Shown here: positions 49,633-57,165 of the stretch, one piece after another
How positions within the stretch are numbered: the stretch's first letter is position 1
Layout: each line of letters starts with the position of its first letter
DNA from: a virus
Strand: one strand, 5' to 3'
Virus record (IMG/VR): IMGVR_UViG_3300047476_001238
Location: 79,712 to 137,196 of that record
Length of the DNA: 57,485 nt
Translations under genes and position numbers: made by a program
Notes under the pieces: model-generated
Databases searched by the model: none
Told to the model about the DNA's origin: nothing
What the model saw: the letters and a program-made list of their open reading frames with translations, nothing else

Positions 49633-49665
49633 TTGGTTTATACTAATATTGTTAGTATTTACCAA
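49633..49665. repeat. Imperfect inverted repeat upstream of long fibre gene
   Basis: Arms TTGGTTTATACTAA and TTAGTATTTACCAA (14 nt, two mismatches) flank a 5-nt loop. It lies directly before the ribosome site of the 1268-residue fibre gene and includes a GGTAAATA octamer. Confidence 0.55.
49656..49663 (-). promoter_or_regulatory. Late-promoter-like octamer GGTAAATA (long fibre)
   Basis: It lies 34 nt upstream of the ATG at 49622, inside an inverted-repeat arm, with AAGGA ahead of the start. Confidence 0.35.
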
Positions 49666-49695
49666 AAATTAGAATTAACTTGTTTTGCCAAGAAT

Positions 49696-52041
49696 TTAAG
49701 ACTTCATTATGTAGCAGAGTGCGTAGTACGGTGGTAAATTAGCGTTTGTACCCGACGTACCTTCTGTACTAATTCCAACAGAAATACCAGTTCTACTGCT
49801 TGTAGTTGCAACGTTTGCAGTATTTTTCTCATCAGGCCCGGTTCTACCTGATGAGTCCACCGTGCCGTCACCTGAGAAAGGATCACTGATAAATCTCCAG
49901 GTCGAAGGAGGATAGTGAACGTGCCCGGGATCTGTGACTGTTGCAGTGTGACTGTGACTCACCACAACAGCATCAGCAGTACCGCCTGTTGCCCCTACAG
50001 CATACGAAGATCCTGTTCCAGCGCCAACAACGAATCTATTACGTAAATCTGGTGTACCGTTTGATCCATTACATAACAGCCAACCTGTTGGGATGTTCGC
50101 TTCTGACCCTGACCACATAATGATTCCACCAGGTGGTATTACTCCGCCGCCGGTGCCGGCAATAATTAAACTGCCAGTGACTACAACATTCCCGTTAGCA
50201 ACAACAGCATTACCTGATCCAGATCCAACATTAATATTACCTGCTATACCCACACCGCCACGCACAACCAGGGCGCCGGTGGTAGTTGATGTAGAGTTCG
50301 TAGTTGCCACAACAACTAAGTTGCCATTGGAATTTGTGCCAATTTTGGTATTTGCGTAGGCTTGGAATGCGCCAAGATTAGCACTAGTTGCTATATTTTC
50401 AGAAACTATATTTCCAATGTTGGCATTGGCGTATGTTTGATACGAGCCCAAATTGGCCTGTATTGCCACAACATTAGCATTAGCGTAAGTCTGATACGAA
50501 CTTGAACTAGTGTTAGCATAGATTTGGTACGCACCCAAATTGGCTCTAATAGCATTAATAAGCGGGTCAAAGTTCAGATATTCTGCCACTACAACATTAC
50601 CGTAGCTGCCTGCAACAAATAGAGCATCTGCTAAACCTGCATCAACATAGGTTTTCATTGCAGTGTTGGCAGTAATCATAGCAACGTTAGCTGCTGCCAC
50701 ATTGGCATTTATTGCTGCTATGTTGGATTCAATTCCAGTCACATCAACATTTGCTCCGCCAACTGTTGAACCGGCTGGAAGCTGAATGGTGTTGCCTACT
50801 GCACTTAGTGTAGCTGATCCTATATTAATTGTATTGCCACTCAACCATAGATCACGCCATCTAAAATTAGGTGATCCTAAATCATAAGTCACGTTGGCAC
50901 TAGGGCTTACGTTGCTGGCTATATTAGCAAAGTTGATTGTCAATGCTGCCACACCAGACGCCAAGAATCTAATTTCAATTACATCTGTGACCAACGGAAC
51001 TTCGGCAAAGGTAATTTGATTACCTGACACACTGTATGCACCTGCGCCAGCCTGTTGAATTGTACCGTTAATATTAACTAGTACAGCATTTTCTACCGTA
51101 GATTGATTTAGAGTATAAGTGTCGCTGGTACCATTAGGGACAATTTGTTGCGTACTGATCAAGTTTGATCCTGCGACCCATTGTGATCCTCCCCACCACT
51201 CAATTGATCCAATATCTGTATTATATCTTACATAACCGTAATCAGGACTAGGCGGTCTTTCTGCGGTTGTACCGGATGGAATATCAAATGCACTAACACT
51301 GTCAAATCTGATTATGTTATTGGGGTCTGCTGTACCGGCACTGATGTGTAGATCACCGGTGGGGCTGGTAATTTTCTGCGCTACAACGTTTCCGGTTGCG
51401 GTCATTGTACCGTTTACATTTACTGTATTGAAATTTCCGTACGATCCTGCAACATTACCTTCAAGCCAACCAGAATATAAATTGCCGCTGAATTCGCCAA
51501 AGGTTCCTGTGATGTTTCCTGTCAGATTGGCAGTCACATTACCACTGGAAGTATTCAAATTACCTGTGAGATTGCTGGCATAAACATTGCCAGCATAGAA
51601 ATCATTTGAGGTGGTCACTGAACCAACCCCATTAGCTGACAATATTAGATTACCGTCAGTATTGGTAATAGAAATAGTATTATTGGTTAATAATAAATTA
51701 CCCCAACTGACATCTAGGTCGCTGATTTGACCCCATGCTAGATTTCCATTGCCGTCAGTGTAAATTACATAATTAGCGGATCCGCCGGCGATAGTGATGT
51801 TAGAGATACTTCCCAAGTCAACAACACCGGTGTTCGAGGAAATAGAATTTCCTTGAATAAGAATATTTGCTAGACGTACATTACCTGGATTGTCTATAGA
51901 ATATTGAGGCGAGGTATTATTAATACCCACCCTTCTATTAGTGACATCTAAATAAACTAGATTAGAATCAAATGCTAGATCAACCCCTTGTCGTTCAAGG
52001 TTGCTAAACAGCATTGGTCCGGATATACGCCCAATTGCCAT
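49696..52041 (-). CDS. Tail fibre with C-terminal phage tail-collar domain (short-fibre-like)
   Basis: This 781-residue protein starts with ISGPMLFSNLERQGVDLAFD, then beta repeats, a LRWRDLWLSGNTI segment and an Ala/Asn/Tyr heptad-like stretch (YQTYANANV repeated about four times) that could be a coiled coil. One GALVVRGGVGIAGN motif follows. The C-terminal 130 residues match the phage tail-collar domain: PPGGIIMWSGSEANIPTGWL, LCNGSNGTPDLRNRFVVGAG, a SHSHTATVTDPGHVH histidine cluster that could bind metal, and LPPYYALCYIMK. T4 gp12 and many receptor-binding tips end this way, so it is the best candidate for a receptor-contacting fibre. Confidence 0.85.
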   Translation of the reverse strand: MAIGRISGPMLFSNLERQGVDLAFDSNLVYLDVTNRRVGINNTSPQYSIDNPGNVRLANILIQGNSISSNTGVVDLGSISNITIAGGSANYVIYTDGNGNLAWGQISDLDVSWGNLLLTNNTISITNTDGNLILSANGVGSVTTSNDFYAGNVYASNLTGNLNTSSGNVTANLTGNITGTFGEFSGNLYSGWLEGNVAGSYGNFNTVNVNGTMTATGNVVAQKITSPTGDLHISAGTADPNNIIRFDSVSAFDIPSGTTAERPPSPDYGYVRYNTDIGSIEWWGGSQWVAGSNLISTQQIVPNGTSDTYTLNQSTVENAVLVNINGTIQQAGAGAYSVSGNQITFAEVPLVTDVIEIRFLASGVAALTINFANIASNVSPSANVTYDLGSPNFRWRDLWLSGNTINIGSATLSAVGNTIQLPAGSTVGGANVDVTGIESNIAAINANVAAANVAMITANTAMKTYVDAGLADALFVAGSYGNVVVAEYLNFDPLINAIRANLGAYQIYANTSSSSYQTYANANVVAIQANLGSYQTYANANIGNIVSENIATSANLGAFQAYANTKIGTNSNGNLVVVATTNSTSTTTGALVVRGGVGIAGNINVGSGSGNAVVANGNVVVTGSLIIAGTGGGVIPPGGIIMWSGSEANIPTGWLLCNGSNGTPDLRNRFVVGAGTGSSYAVGATGGTADAVVVSHSHTATVTDPGHVHYPPSTWRFISDPFSGDGTVDSSGRTGPDEKNTANVATTSSRTGISVGISTEGTSGTNANLPPYYALCYIMKS

Positions 52042-52050
52042 CGTCGACCC

Positions 52051-52473
52051 TTATGTAGCGTTAGTGCTGTTTAGGTTATGAACAACAACAATTTTGTTTG
52101 GGTTCACTCCTGGAGCAGGCGGCGGGCTGGTAAAACTTATTGTGGTTCCAGAAACAGTATATGCTGTGGTTGGTTGCTGATAAACACCACCAATAGAAAC
52201 TAACACTGCACTGTCTGAGCTTTCGCTTTGACTCATGACAAAATTGGTTTGTATGCCGTCACCAGTAAATTCATCTACAACAATTGCCACTGTTCCTATT
52301 TTGGCCACTTGATTCCATGCACCGTTATAAAATAATTCAACTTTTGTATTAGTCAAATTAAATCTAATTTGTCCGGTGACTGGAACATCTGGACCAACAC
52401 TACTGTATCCTAGAGGCAGTTGTAGTGCGTAGCTCCCGCCTTTTAATTGAGTATTCTTTAAGAATCGTGCCAT
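52051..52473 (-). CDS. Small fibre/attachment protein with VSI-G-Q module (140 aa)
   Basis: The N-terminal half (TQLKGGSYALQLPLGYSSVG, VTGQIRFNLTNTKVELFYNG) is a module that in other phages displays W/Y-rich short strands. The C-terminal half is EFTGDGIQTNFVMSQSESSD and VLVSIGGVYQQPTTAYTVSG, the module shared by four fibre-region proteins in this window. It lies 10 nt upstream of the collar fibre gene, in the same unit. Confidence 0.6.
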   Translation of the reverse strand: MARFLKNTQLKGGSYALQLPLGYSSVGPDVPVTGQIRFNLTNTKVELFYNGAWNQVAKIGTVAIVVDEFTGDGIQTNFVMSQSESSDSAVLVSIGGVYQQPTTAYTVSGTTISFTSPPPAPGVNPNKIVVVHNLNSTNAT

Positions 52474-52475
52474 TA

Positions 52476-52799
52476 TTACAAACCTATAGTGCTTACTGTA
52501 GCAATCAAACTATCGCCTGCCGAAGTATTAGCACGGATAGTGTCGCCGGTTCCAAAAACTAGTTTTTCCCAATCTACAACCAATGTATCACCGCCTGTAA
52601 TAGTCACATTGCTATATACAATATTATTAGCATTTGCTATAAAACTTCCAGGAACTACATATACATTTACTGTTAAATTGGCAGCGGTACGATTGCAAAG
52701 ATACATTGTTGTTAATGCATCACCATTAGTGCTAGAGCAAGCAAATATATTTGCTGCTGGTTGTCCCGAATCTACGACTGCTGTGTTATGAATTGCCAT
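52476..52799 (-). CDS. Small virion-region protein (107 aa), unknown
   Basis: A beta-rich protein with NIFACSSTNGDALTTMYLCN, LTVNVYVVPGSF, VTITGGDTLVVDWEKLVFGT and GDTIRANTSAGDSLIATVS. The pattern is that of a compact beta sandwich seen in small tail-associated proteins; no specific family recognised. It is embedded in the fibre operon with gaps of only 2-9 nt. Confidence 0.6.
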   Translation of the reverse strand: MAIHNTAVVDSGQPAANIFACSSTNGDALTTMYLCNRTAANLTVNVYVVPGSFIANANNIVYSNVTITGGDTLVVDWEKLVFGTGDTIRANTSAGDSLIATVSTIGL

Positions 52800-52808
52800 G
52801 TTAAATCC

Positions 52809-53450
52809 TTATAATACCATTGAATAGACAATTGCTTTTCTTGTACTGGCCAATTCTCTATTTGTATTTGTTGTGTTTGTCACGAACAGCCCTGACCCAC
52901 CTGAGTTAGGAGCTTGAGTGTAAATTACATTATACCCGGCTATGGCACTGGGTACGGTGTTTGTATTTTTTATTGCCAAATTGCTATCAATTATGACTTG
53001 TGCAGTATTTGAGCTGAAGATCGTTCTTGCTAATACATCTAAGTTGCCGCCAAGTTGCGGAGCCGAGTCGTCAATGATAGCAACTGCTGCTGCGCCCGAA
53101 CTGGTAGTGATGTTTCCGTATGTTGTTCCGTCATTTGTAATTTGCCATTTGTCAAAAGTTTCGTTCCAACGAATAGAAACGTTTGCAAGTCCTGACCCGG
53201 TTCCATCTTTTCTATCAACTTCGATACCAGCTACACCTAAAACTACACCACCGGCTCCGCCGCCGCCCTTGTTGAGTGTGATAGTATTATCACTAACTTC
53301 CATTTCTACTTTTGTGACAGTTGTAGTATTGCCGCCAACAGTCAGGTTTCCATCAATAAAAACGGTACGTGTAGCTAAAGTGATATCCGCTGCGGGATTG
53401 ACTTTATTGGTGATAACAAGATCTGTATTTAAATTTTGTACAGAAGGCAT
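52809..53450 (-). CDS. Fibre-region structural protein (213 aa)
   Basis: The N-terminus VQNLNTDLVITNKVNPAADI and IDGNLTVGGNTTTVTKVEM is followed by VSDNTITLNKGGGGAGGVVL, a version of the VEDKNITIAKG module of the long fibre. IRWNETFDKWQITNDGTTYG and AAVAIIDDSAPQLGGNLDV follow; the latter is common in T4-like structural proteins. The C-terminus RKAIVYSMVL is hydrophobic. First gene of the fibre unit, with CATAAATA 22 nt upstream of the ATG. Confidence 0.65.
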   Translation of the reverse strand: MPSVQNLNTDLVITNKVNPAADITLATRTVFIDGNLTVGGNTTTVTKVEMEVSDNTITLNKGGGGAGGVVLGVAGIEVDRKDGTGSGLANVSIRWNETFDKWQITNDGTTYGNITTSSGAAAVAIIDDSAPQLGGNLDVLARTIFSSNTAQVIIDSNLAIKNTNTVPSAIAGYNVIYTQAPNSGGSGLFVTNTTNTNRELASTRKAIVYSMVL

Positions 53451-53471
53451 TTATATAGTCCTTATTCAGTG

Positions 53472-53479
53472 TATTTATG
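53472..53479 (-). promoter_or_regulatory. Late-promoter-like octamer CATAAATA (fibre unit)
   Basis: It lies 22 nt upstream of the ATG at 53450, directly after the terminator of the upstream gene. Confidence 0.5.
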
Positions 53480-53503
53480 CGGGCTAAAGGTTTGTGAATC
53501 CAT

Positions 53504-53527
53504 AAAAAAACCCGCCGAAGCGGGTTT
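53504..53527 (-). terminator. Rho-independent terminator with UUCG tetraloop
   Basis: The minus-strand RNA AAACCCGC-UUCG-GCGGGUUU (8-bp stem, very stable tetraloop) is followed by U-rich sequence. It ends the single-gene unit 53544-54035. Confidence 0.9.
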
Positions 53528-53543
53528 AATTATTACGTTGCGA

Positions 53544-54035
53544 TTAATGACATTCTACGTTAGCAAAAGTGCTTGTAGCTACATTGTCGCTTGTGCGCCA
53601 ACGATATCTGTTGTTGCTAAAATCCCAAACATATTTGTTAGAAATTCTCTTAACATAGAAACGAACATTACTGGTATTGTATCCTGTGACTGTCATTGCG
53701 GCTGCTCCGGATGCTGGGGCTGCATTTGCTGCATCTGCTCCAGCAGTTAAAGTAGCTACGGTGACGCTTGCATTGCTGTGAGTGGCATCTTCAATTGAGC
53801 CAACTGCGTTTGCTACCAAGAATTGTCTTGCACCTTTTTGTGCAACAATATATGCATTGCCGTGATATATGCTTGCATCTGTATTAAATTGAACTTTAAC
53901 AGTTTTTACACCTTGTACAGTGATCCACTGTGGGCGACCGCCAGTACCACCAATTGAGCTAATTGTTGTGCTTACTTCTTGATCAACTAGTGTACCATCA
54001 CTTCTTTCATGACTGATTTTTAAACCACGTGCCAT
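53544..54035 (-). CDS. Abundant small virion protein downstream of gp23, possible capsid decoration
   Basis: This 163-residue beta-rich protein has LKISHERSDGTLVDQEVSTT, GVKTVKVQFNTDASIYHGNA, YIVAQKGARQFLVANAVG, an Ala-rich central segment, and NVRFYVKRISNKYVWDFSNN and RYRWRTSDN. It has no recognised family. The gene is isolated: an AATAAATA octamer and a structured 65-nt leader upstream, and strong terminators on both sides. Being a monocistronic, well-insulated gene directly after the major capsid gene fits an abundant virion protein such as a head decoration protein. That role is inference. AAGGAGA precedes the ATG. Confidence 0.65.
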   Translation of the reverse strand: MARGLKISHERSDGTLVDQEVSTTISSIGGTGGRPQWITVQGVKTVKVQFNTDASIYHGNAYIVAQKGARQFLVANAVGSIEDATHSNASVTVATLTAGADAANAAPASGAAAMTVTGYNTSNVRFYVKRISNKYVWDFSNNRYRWRTSDNVATSTFANVECH

Positions 54036-54061
54036 TTTGTTTTCTCCTTAAATTGGCGTTC

Positions 54062-54100
54062 TAGGCCTACGCGGTTGGCTCCGCATAAGTTCTCGAGAAC
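54062..54100 (-). promoter_or_regulatory. Structured 5' leader of three short palindromes/hairpins
   Basis: The leader of the gene at 54035 contains GTTCTCGAGAAC (54089-54100), GCGG-TTGGCT-CCGC (54071-54084) and TAGGCCTA (54062-54069) back to back. The first would sit at the extreme 5' end of RNA from the AATAAATA octamer. It may stabilise the mRNA. Confidence 0.5.
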
Positions 54101-54105
54101 ATGTA

Positions 54106-54113
54106 TATTTATT
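54106..54113 (-). promoter_or_regulatory. Late-promoter-like octamer AATAAATA
   Basis: T4 spacing predicts a start near 54100, giving a 65-nt leader for the 163-residue protein. It lies just downstream of the gp23 terminator. Confidence 0.45.
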
Positions 54114-54122
54114 GTGACCAAC

Positions 54123-54145
54123 AAAAAAGGGCCTTGCGGCCCTTT
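54123..54145 (-). terminator. Rho-independent terminator after gp23
   Basis: The minus-strand RNA AAAGGGCC-GCAA-GGCCCUUU is followed by further U residues. It lies 25 nt after the gp23 stop. The inner stem and loop are identical to the hairpin at 41542. Confidence 0.88.
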
Positions 54146-54170
54146 AATGTTTCCCATCCCGAGTGGAAAA

Positions 54171-55367
54171 TTACTGGAACGATAGGTTCGAAACAGCAAT
54201 CTCACCTAGGTAGTCGGCAGCATTACCAAACGATGATGCTGTGTTTGTTAACTCGATATAACCATAACGAGTCATAAAGCCAACTACTGGCTCAAATGTT
54301 GCTGGATCTAGAACAACGCCAGAGCTCATTAGAGGGATATATGGGCAGTAGAACGCGGCTGCATCAGCCTCGCTTGAACCCTTATAACCAACTAGAACTG
54401 CTTGGCTATCGCTAGCATAGCTGTCAACGTAGATACGCATTGCGCCGTTTAGTGTACCAACAAACTTGGTGTTGGTAGGAGCTTCAAAGGTACCTTCAGT
54501 TGTACGTGCAAATGCCGAAGTTGTTGCGCTCTGTAGTACAGTTAGAGCTGCTGGACTTACAACTGCCCAGTTACCAGCGCCACGACGTGTACGTGAAGCG
54601 ATTAGGTTTGCTGTGCGGTTGATTAGAACAGCTAATGCAGCGTGTTCGTCACCAACGAAAGTAGCAGTACCACTTACAGCAGCTTGGTCGAATGTGAATT
54701 CGGTTGCTGCTAGACTACGTAGAGAACCTAAGATTTCTTGGTCGATCTCAACGGTGATCTCTTGTGCAAGAGCAGCCATGATTTCTGCTTCGATGTCAAG
54801 ACCATGCATGGCTTGTGCATCTTGAGCAGCTTCGAAAGTCCAGCGTGCGCTTAACTTACGAGTCTTGGCTTCAACTACTTGCTTTAAGATCTGAACGTTG
54901 ATACGATTACCAGTCACACCTTCAAGTGCGCTAGTAGCCGCTGCACGACCAGTAGTAGCAGTACCACCATTGGTTAAACCAGAGTATGCAACTGCAATCT
55001 TAAATGGACTTAATGCTTCGTCACCAGCAGTAGTACCAGTAGCGTATGGGCTAGCAGTATCTGTGGTAGTGTCAGCATAACGAACACGTAGAGTGTGAAT
55101 TTGTGCTACAGGGCCAGTCATCGGCTGAACACCAACGATTTCGTTAGCAATAACGGTTGGCATAACACGACGAATAACTGGTAGAATAACACGGTTTAGA
55201 GTTGCAACGTTTGATGCAGCAGTAGCGCCAGCAGTTGCAGTTTCCATTAGGTGCTTGCGGGTGTTTTCAAGAATAACGCCCATTGTGGTTCTTTTCGAAC
55301 CGTTTAAGCCTTCTAGCAGAGCGTCTTTTGTTTCGCCCCAACGGCTTTCTAATAGTGCTTGTGACAT
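54171..55367 (-). CDS. 23: Major capsid protein (gp23-like)
   Basis: This 398-residue protein has the HK97-fold major capsid pattern of T4 gp23: LNRVILPVIRRVMPTVIANE followed by IVGVQPMTGPVAQI, KTRKLSARWTFEAAQDAQAM, HGLDIEAEIMAALAQEITVE, ASRTRRGAGNWAVVSP, and a C-terminal VVGFMTRYGYIELTNT. It is shorter than T4 gp23 (521 residues). An N-terminal propeptide is expected; HLME|TATAG (after E42) fits gp21 cleavage and lies at the right distance from the conserved core. It follows gp22 and gp21 as in T4. AGGAG lies about 20 nt and AAGGAAAA immediately before the ATG; CCTAAATA lies 17 nt upstream. Confidence 0.95.
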   Translation of the reverse strand: MSQALLESRWGETKDALLEGLNGSKRTTMGVILENTRKHLMETATAGATAASNVATLNRVILPVIRRVMPTVIANEIVGVQPMTGPVAQIHTLRVRYADTTTDTASPYATGTTAGDEALSPFKIAVAYSGLTNGGTATTGRAAATSALEGVTGNRINVQILKQVVEAKTRKLSARWTFEAAQDAQAMHGLDIEAEIMAALAQEITVEIDQEILGSLRSLAATEFTFDQAAVSGTATFVGDEHAALAVLINRTANLIASRTRRGAGNWAVVSPAALTVLQSATTSAFARTTEGTFEAPTNTKFVGTLNGAMRIYVDSYASDSQAVLVGYKGSSEADAAAFYCPYIPLMSSGVVLDPATFEPVVGFMTRYGYIELTNTASSFGNAADYLGEIAVSNLSFQ

Positions 55368-55383
55368 AATTTTCCTTTTCTCC

Positions 55384-55391
55384 TATTTAGG
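55384..55391 (-). promoter_or_regulatory. Late-promoter-like octamer CCTAAATA (gp23)
   Basis: It lies 17 nt upstream of the gp23 ATG, between gp22 and gp23. It departs from TATAAATA in the first two bases only, like the other octamers in this window. Confidence 0.4.
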
Positions 55392-55393
55392 GT

Positions 55394-56500
55394 TCACTTT
55401 AGCCCTGCTAACCGCTTGATTTCAAAAACGTTATTAGCGTTTTCTTCAACTGCGGCAGTATTAGCAGATTTATCACCAGTTATTTCTACACGGCTTTCAG
55501 CTAACATAGACTTAGCTTGTTTTGCTGGTTGAGCTGTGTTGTTTAAAACAGCTGGTAGATACTTATCGTATGCACTCTGTAATTTTACAGTCTGCACACT
55601 TTCAAGAAGTTCGCTCATAACTGTAGCTTTCTCCTTGTTTAAAGGTTTTAGCAGATTCGCTAGGATTTCTTTACGTTCTGCTGACTCTTTAATAACTTTA
55701 ATTTCTTTCTCTTTTGATTCAACAATCATTGCAGCCGAATCAGCTTGTGCTCTAGCTTCCGCTAGTGCTTGCTCTTTGGCAGCAACAACAGCTTGTAGCT
55801 TGCGAATCTCTTTGTTCTCATTTAGGTGAGTCACAGCAAATTCACTTGCAAAAGCTTCAAAGATTTGACGACCAAACATGTTCTCGCGAGCCATGTGGAT
55901 GTCTTCTTTGAGTTGAGTCATTTCTGACTCTAGTTTCTTGGTAATTGATTCCTTAACTAGTTCTGCAGAACGAGCGATGAAATTCTGTTGCAGTTCAGCA
56001 AGCTTGTCTTTAGCACCAGCGATTAGACGAACTTTTGTCTCTACCACTGCTTGCTTGTCTTGCTCAAACTCTTGAATTTCCTCTGCTAGTGATTTGATCA
56101 CAAATGATTCTAGCTTACTAACACTATTTTCATATTGCTTGCGATCTTCACGTAGTTCTTTAATTTCTTCAGCTAGTTTACCAACTAAGAAATTATTAAA
56201 CTTTTCGCTGCTTTCCATCATGTGAACTTTAAATTTCGCACGATCTTCTGCTAGAGCTTGTTTCTCTGCGGCAAACTCTTCAAGTTCGCTTTGTAGAGAT
56301 TCAGTTACCATTTTGTCTAGAGCTTCAACCATAACTTGTTTGTCATGCTGATAGCGAGTGGCAAATTCTTCACGAAGTTCTGCACGTACACTTTCGCGGG
56401 CTTCAAGAAGTTTTGCTTCCCATGCTTCGCTAATAGCTGTACGAGTATCCTCGTTTATGATGCCGCTGTCTACCAATGGTTTGATAGCATCTAATAACAT
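55394..56500 (-). CDS. 22: Prohead core scaffolding protein (gp22-like)
   Basis: This 368-residue, almost entirely helical, Glu/Lys-rich protein starts MLLDAIKPLVDSG and contains long coiled coils with repeats of about 35-40 residues (FLVGKLAEEIKELREDRKQY and FVIKSLAEEIQEFEQDKQAV). Many LxE-type sites for gp21 cleavage are present. A conserved-type segment lies late (LLKPLNKEKATVMSELLESV, YLPAVLNN). The C-terminus FEIKRLAGLK carries the LAGL motif that recurs in putative core proteins elsewhere. In T4 the scaffold fills the prohead and is degraded by gp21 during maturation. Position between gp21 and gp23 confirms the call. Confidence 0.93.
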   Translation of the reverse strand: MLLDAIKPLVDSGIINEDTRTAISEAWEAKLLEARESVRAELREEFATRYQHDKQVMVEALDKMVTESLQSELEEFAAEKQALAEDRAKFKVHMMESSEKFNNFLVGKLAEEIKELREDRKQYENSVSKLESFVIKSLAEEIQEFEQDKQAVVETKVRLIAGAKDKLAELQQNFIARSAELVKESITKKLESEMTQLKEDIHMARENMFGRQIFEAFASEFAVTHLNENKEIRKLQAVVAAKEQALAEARAQADSAAMIVESKEKEIKVIKESAERKEILANLLKPLNKEKATVMSELLESVQTVKLQSAYDKYLPAVLNNTAQPAKQAKSMLAESRVEITGDKSANTAAVEENANNVFEIKRLAGLK

Positions 56501-56510
56501 CAGGTTTCTC

Positions 56511-57152
56511 CTATTTTAACTTAAGGTCTTTGATAAGGCGTGTAATGCCTTCTTTCAGGTACTTCTGTACTTTTTGATCTTGTGTGGCATCACGAGCCAC
56601 ATCTAACACTCGGTGTCCATGACGCATATTCATCAAGCCCTCATAGATTGCTTTAGGATATGCATGCGGAGCCGAAGGCTGTGCTACGATGTCAACGGTA
56701 ATAATATCAAAACCACTAACATGTCCATTACTTTCATTAACTTCGCCGCTTCCACGGCTGCTAACACCTAGCTTGACACCACTGGTAATCATAGCTTCCA
56801 CTAGTTTACCCATTGGCGTTGGTAGGATTTTTAGTTTACCGTGACCGCAAGGACCGTCCATCCACATTTCAGTGATCATATGGCTAACACGGTCCAAATT
56901 AATCTTTAGGTCATCAGGGTGATCAACTTCGCCCAAAACAGAATGTCCTGTTTTGATTTGTTCATTAATCTGACTTACGGCTTTACTGATTTCAGAAATG
57001 GGATACACACGTTCGTTGGCGTTTCTAACACCACCTTCGATGAATATCCCTTTCATATACAGATTCTTACCTTGACCGGTTGTAGAATCTTCGGTTAAGA
57101 CTTCTATCTGAGCCCGGTCAAAAGTAAGATCTTCTTTTAGGTACAAAGCCAT
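56511..57152 (-). CDS. 21: Prohead protease (gp21-like, family S73/U9)
   Basis: This 213-residue protein has the herpesvirus-type serine protease arrangement of T4 gp21: GIFIEGGVRNANERVYPISE, a catalytic His in GEVDHPDD (H78), a catalytic Ser in KLGVSSRGSGEV (S132/S133) and FDIITVDIVAQPSAPHAYP. It should cleave after [L/I]xE in gp22, gp23 and internal proteins. The ending YLKEGITRLIKDLKLK may be an autocleavage and core-binding tail. It lies 10 nt upstream of gp22. Confidence 0.93.
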   Translation of the reverse strand: MALYLKEDLTFDRAQIEVLTEDSTTGQGKNLYMKGIFIEGGVRNANERVYPISEISKAVSQINEQIKTGHSVLGEVDHPDDLKINLDRVSHMITEMWMDGPCGHGKLKILPTPMGKLVEAMITSGVKLGVSSRGSGEVNESNGHVSGFDIITVDIVAQPSAPHAYPKAIYEGLMNMRHGHRVLDVARDATQDQKVQKYLKEGITRLIKDLKLK

Positions 57153-57165
57153 ATTATTGCCCTAA

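Noticed and set aside
38000-52041. Regularly recurring short repeats that might suggest a CRISPR array
   Set aside because: Repeats are in-frame, degenerate at codon third positions, irregularly spaced and encode the same peptide motif, so they are protein repeats.
52942-53487. 181-codon plus-strand open frame
   Set aside because: It lies antisense to the 213-aa fibre-region protein, has the Val/Pro/Ser/Leu composition typical of the complement of Thr/Gly/Asn-rich fibre codons, and lacks a ribosome site.
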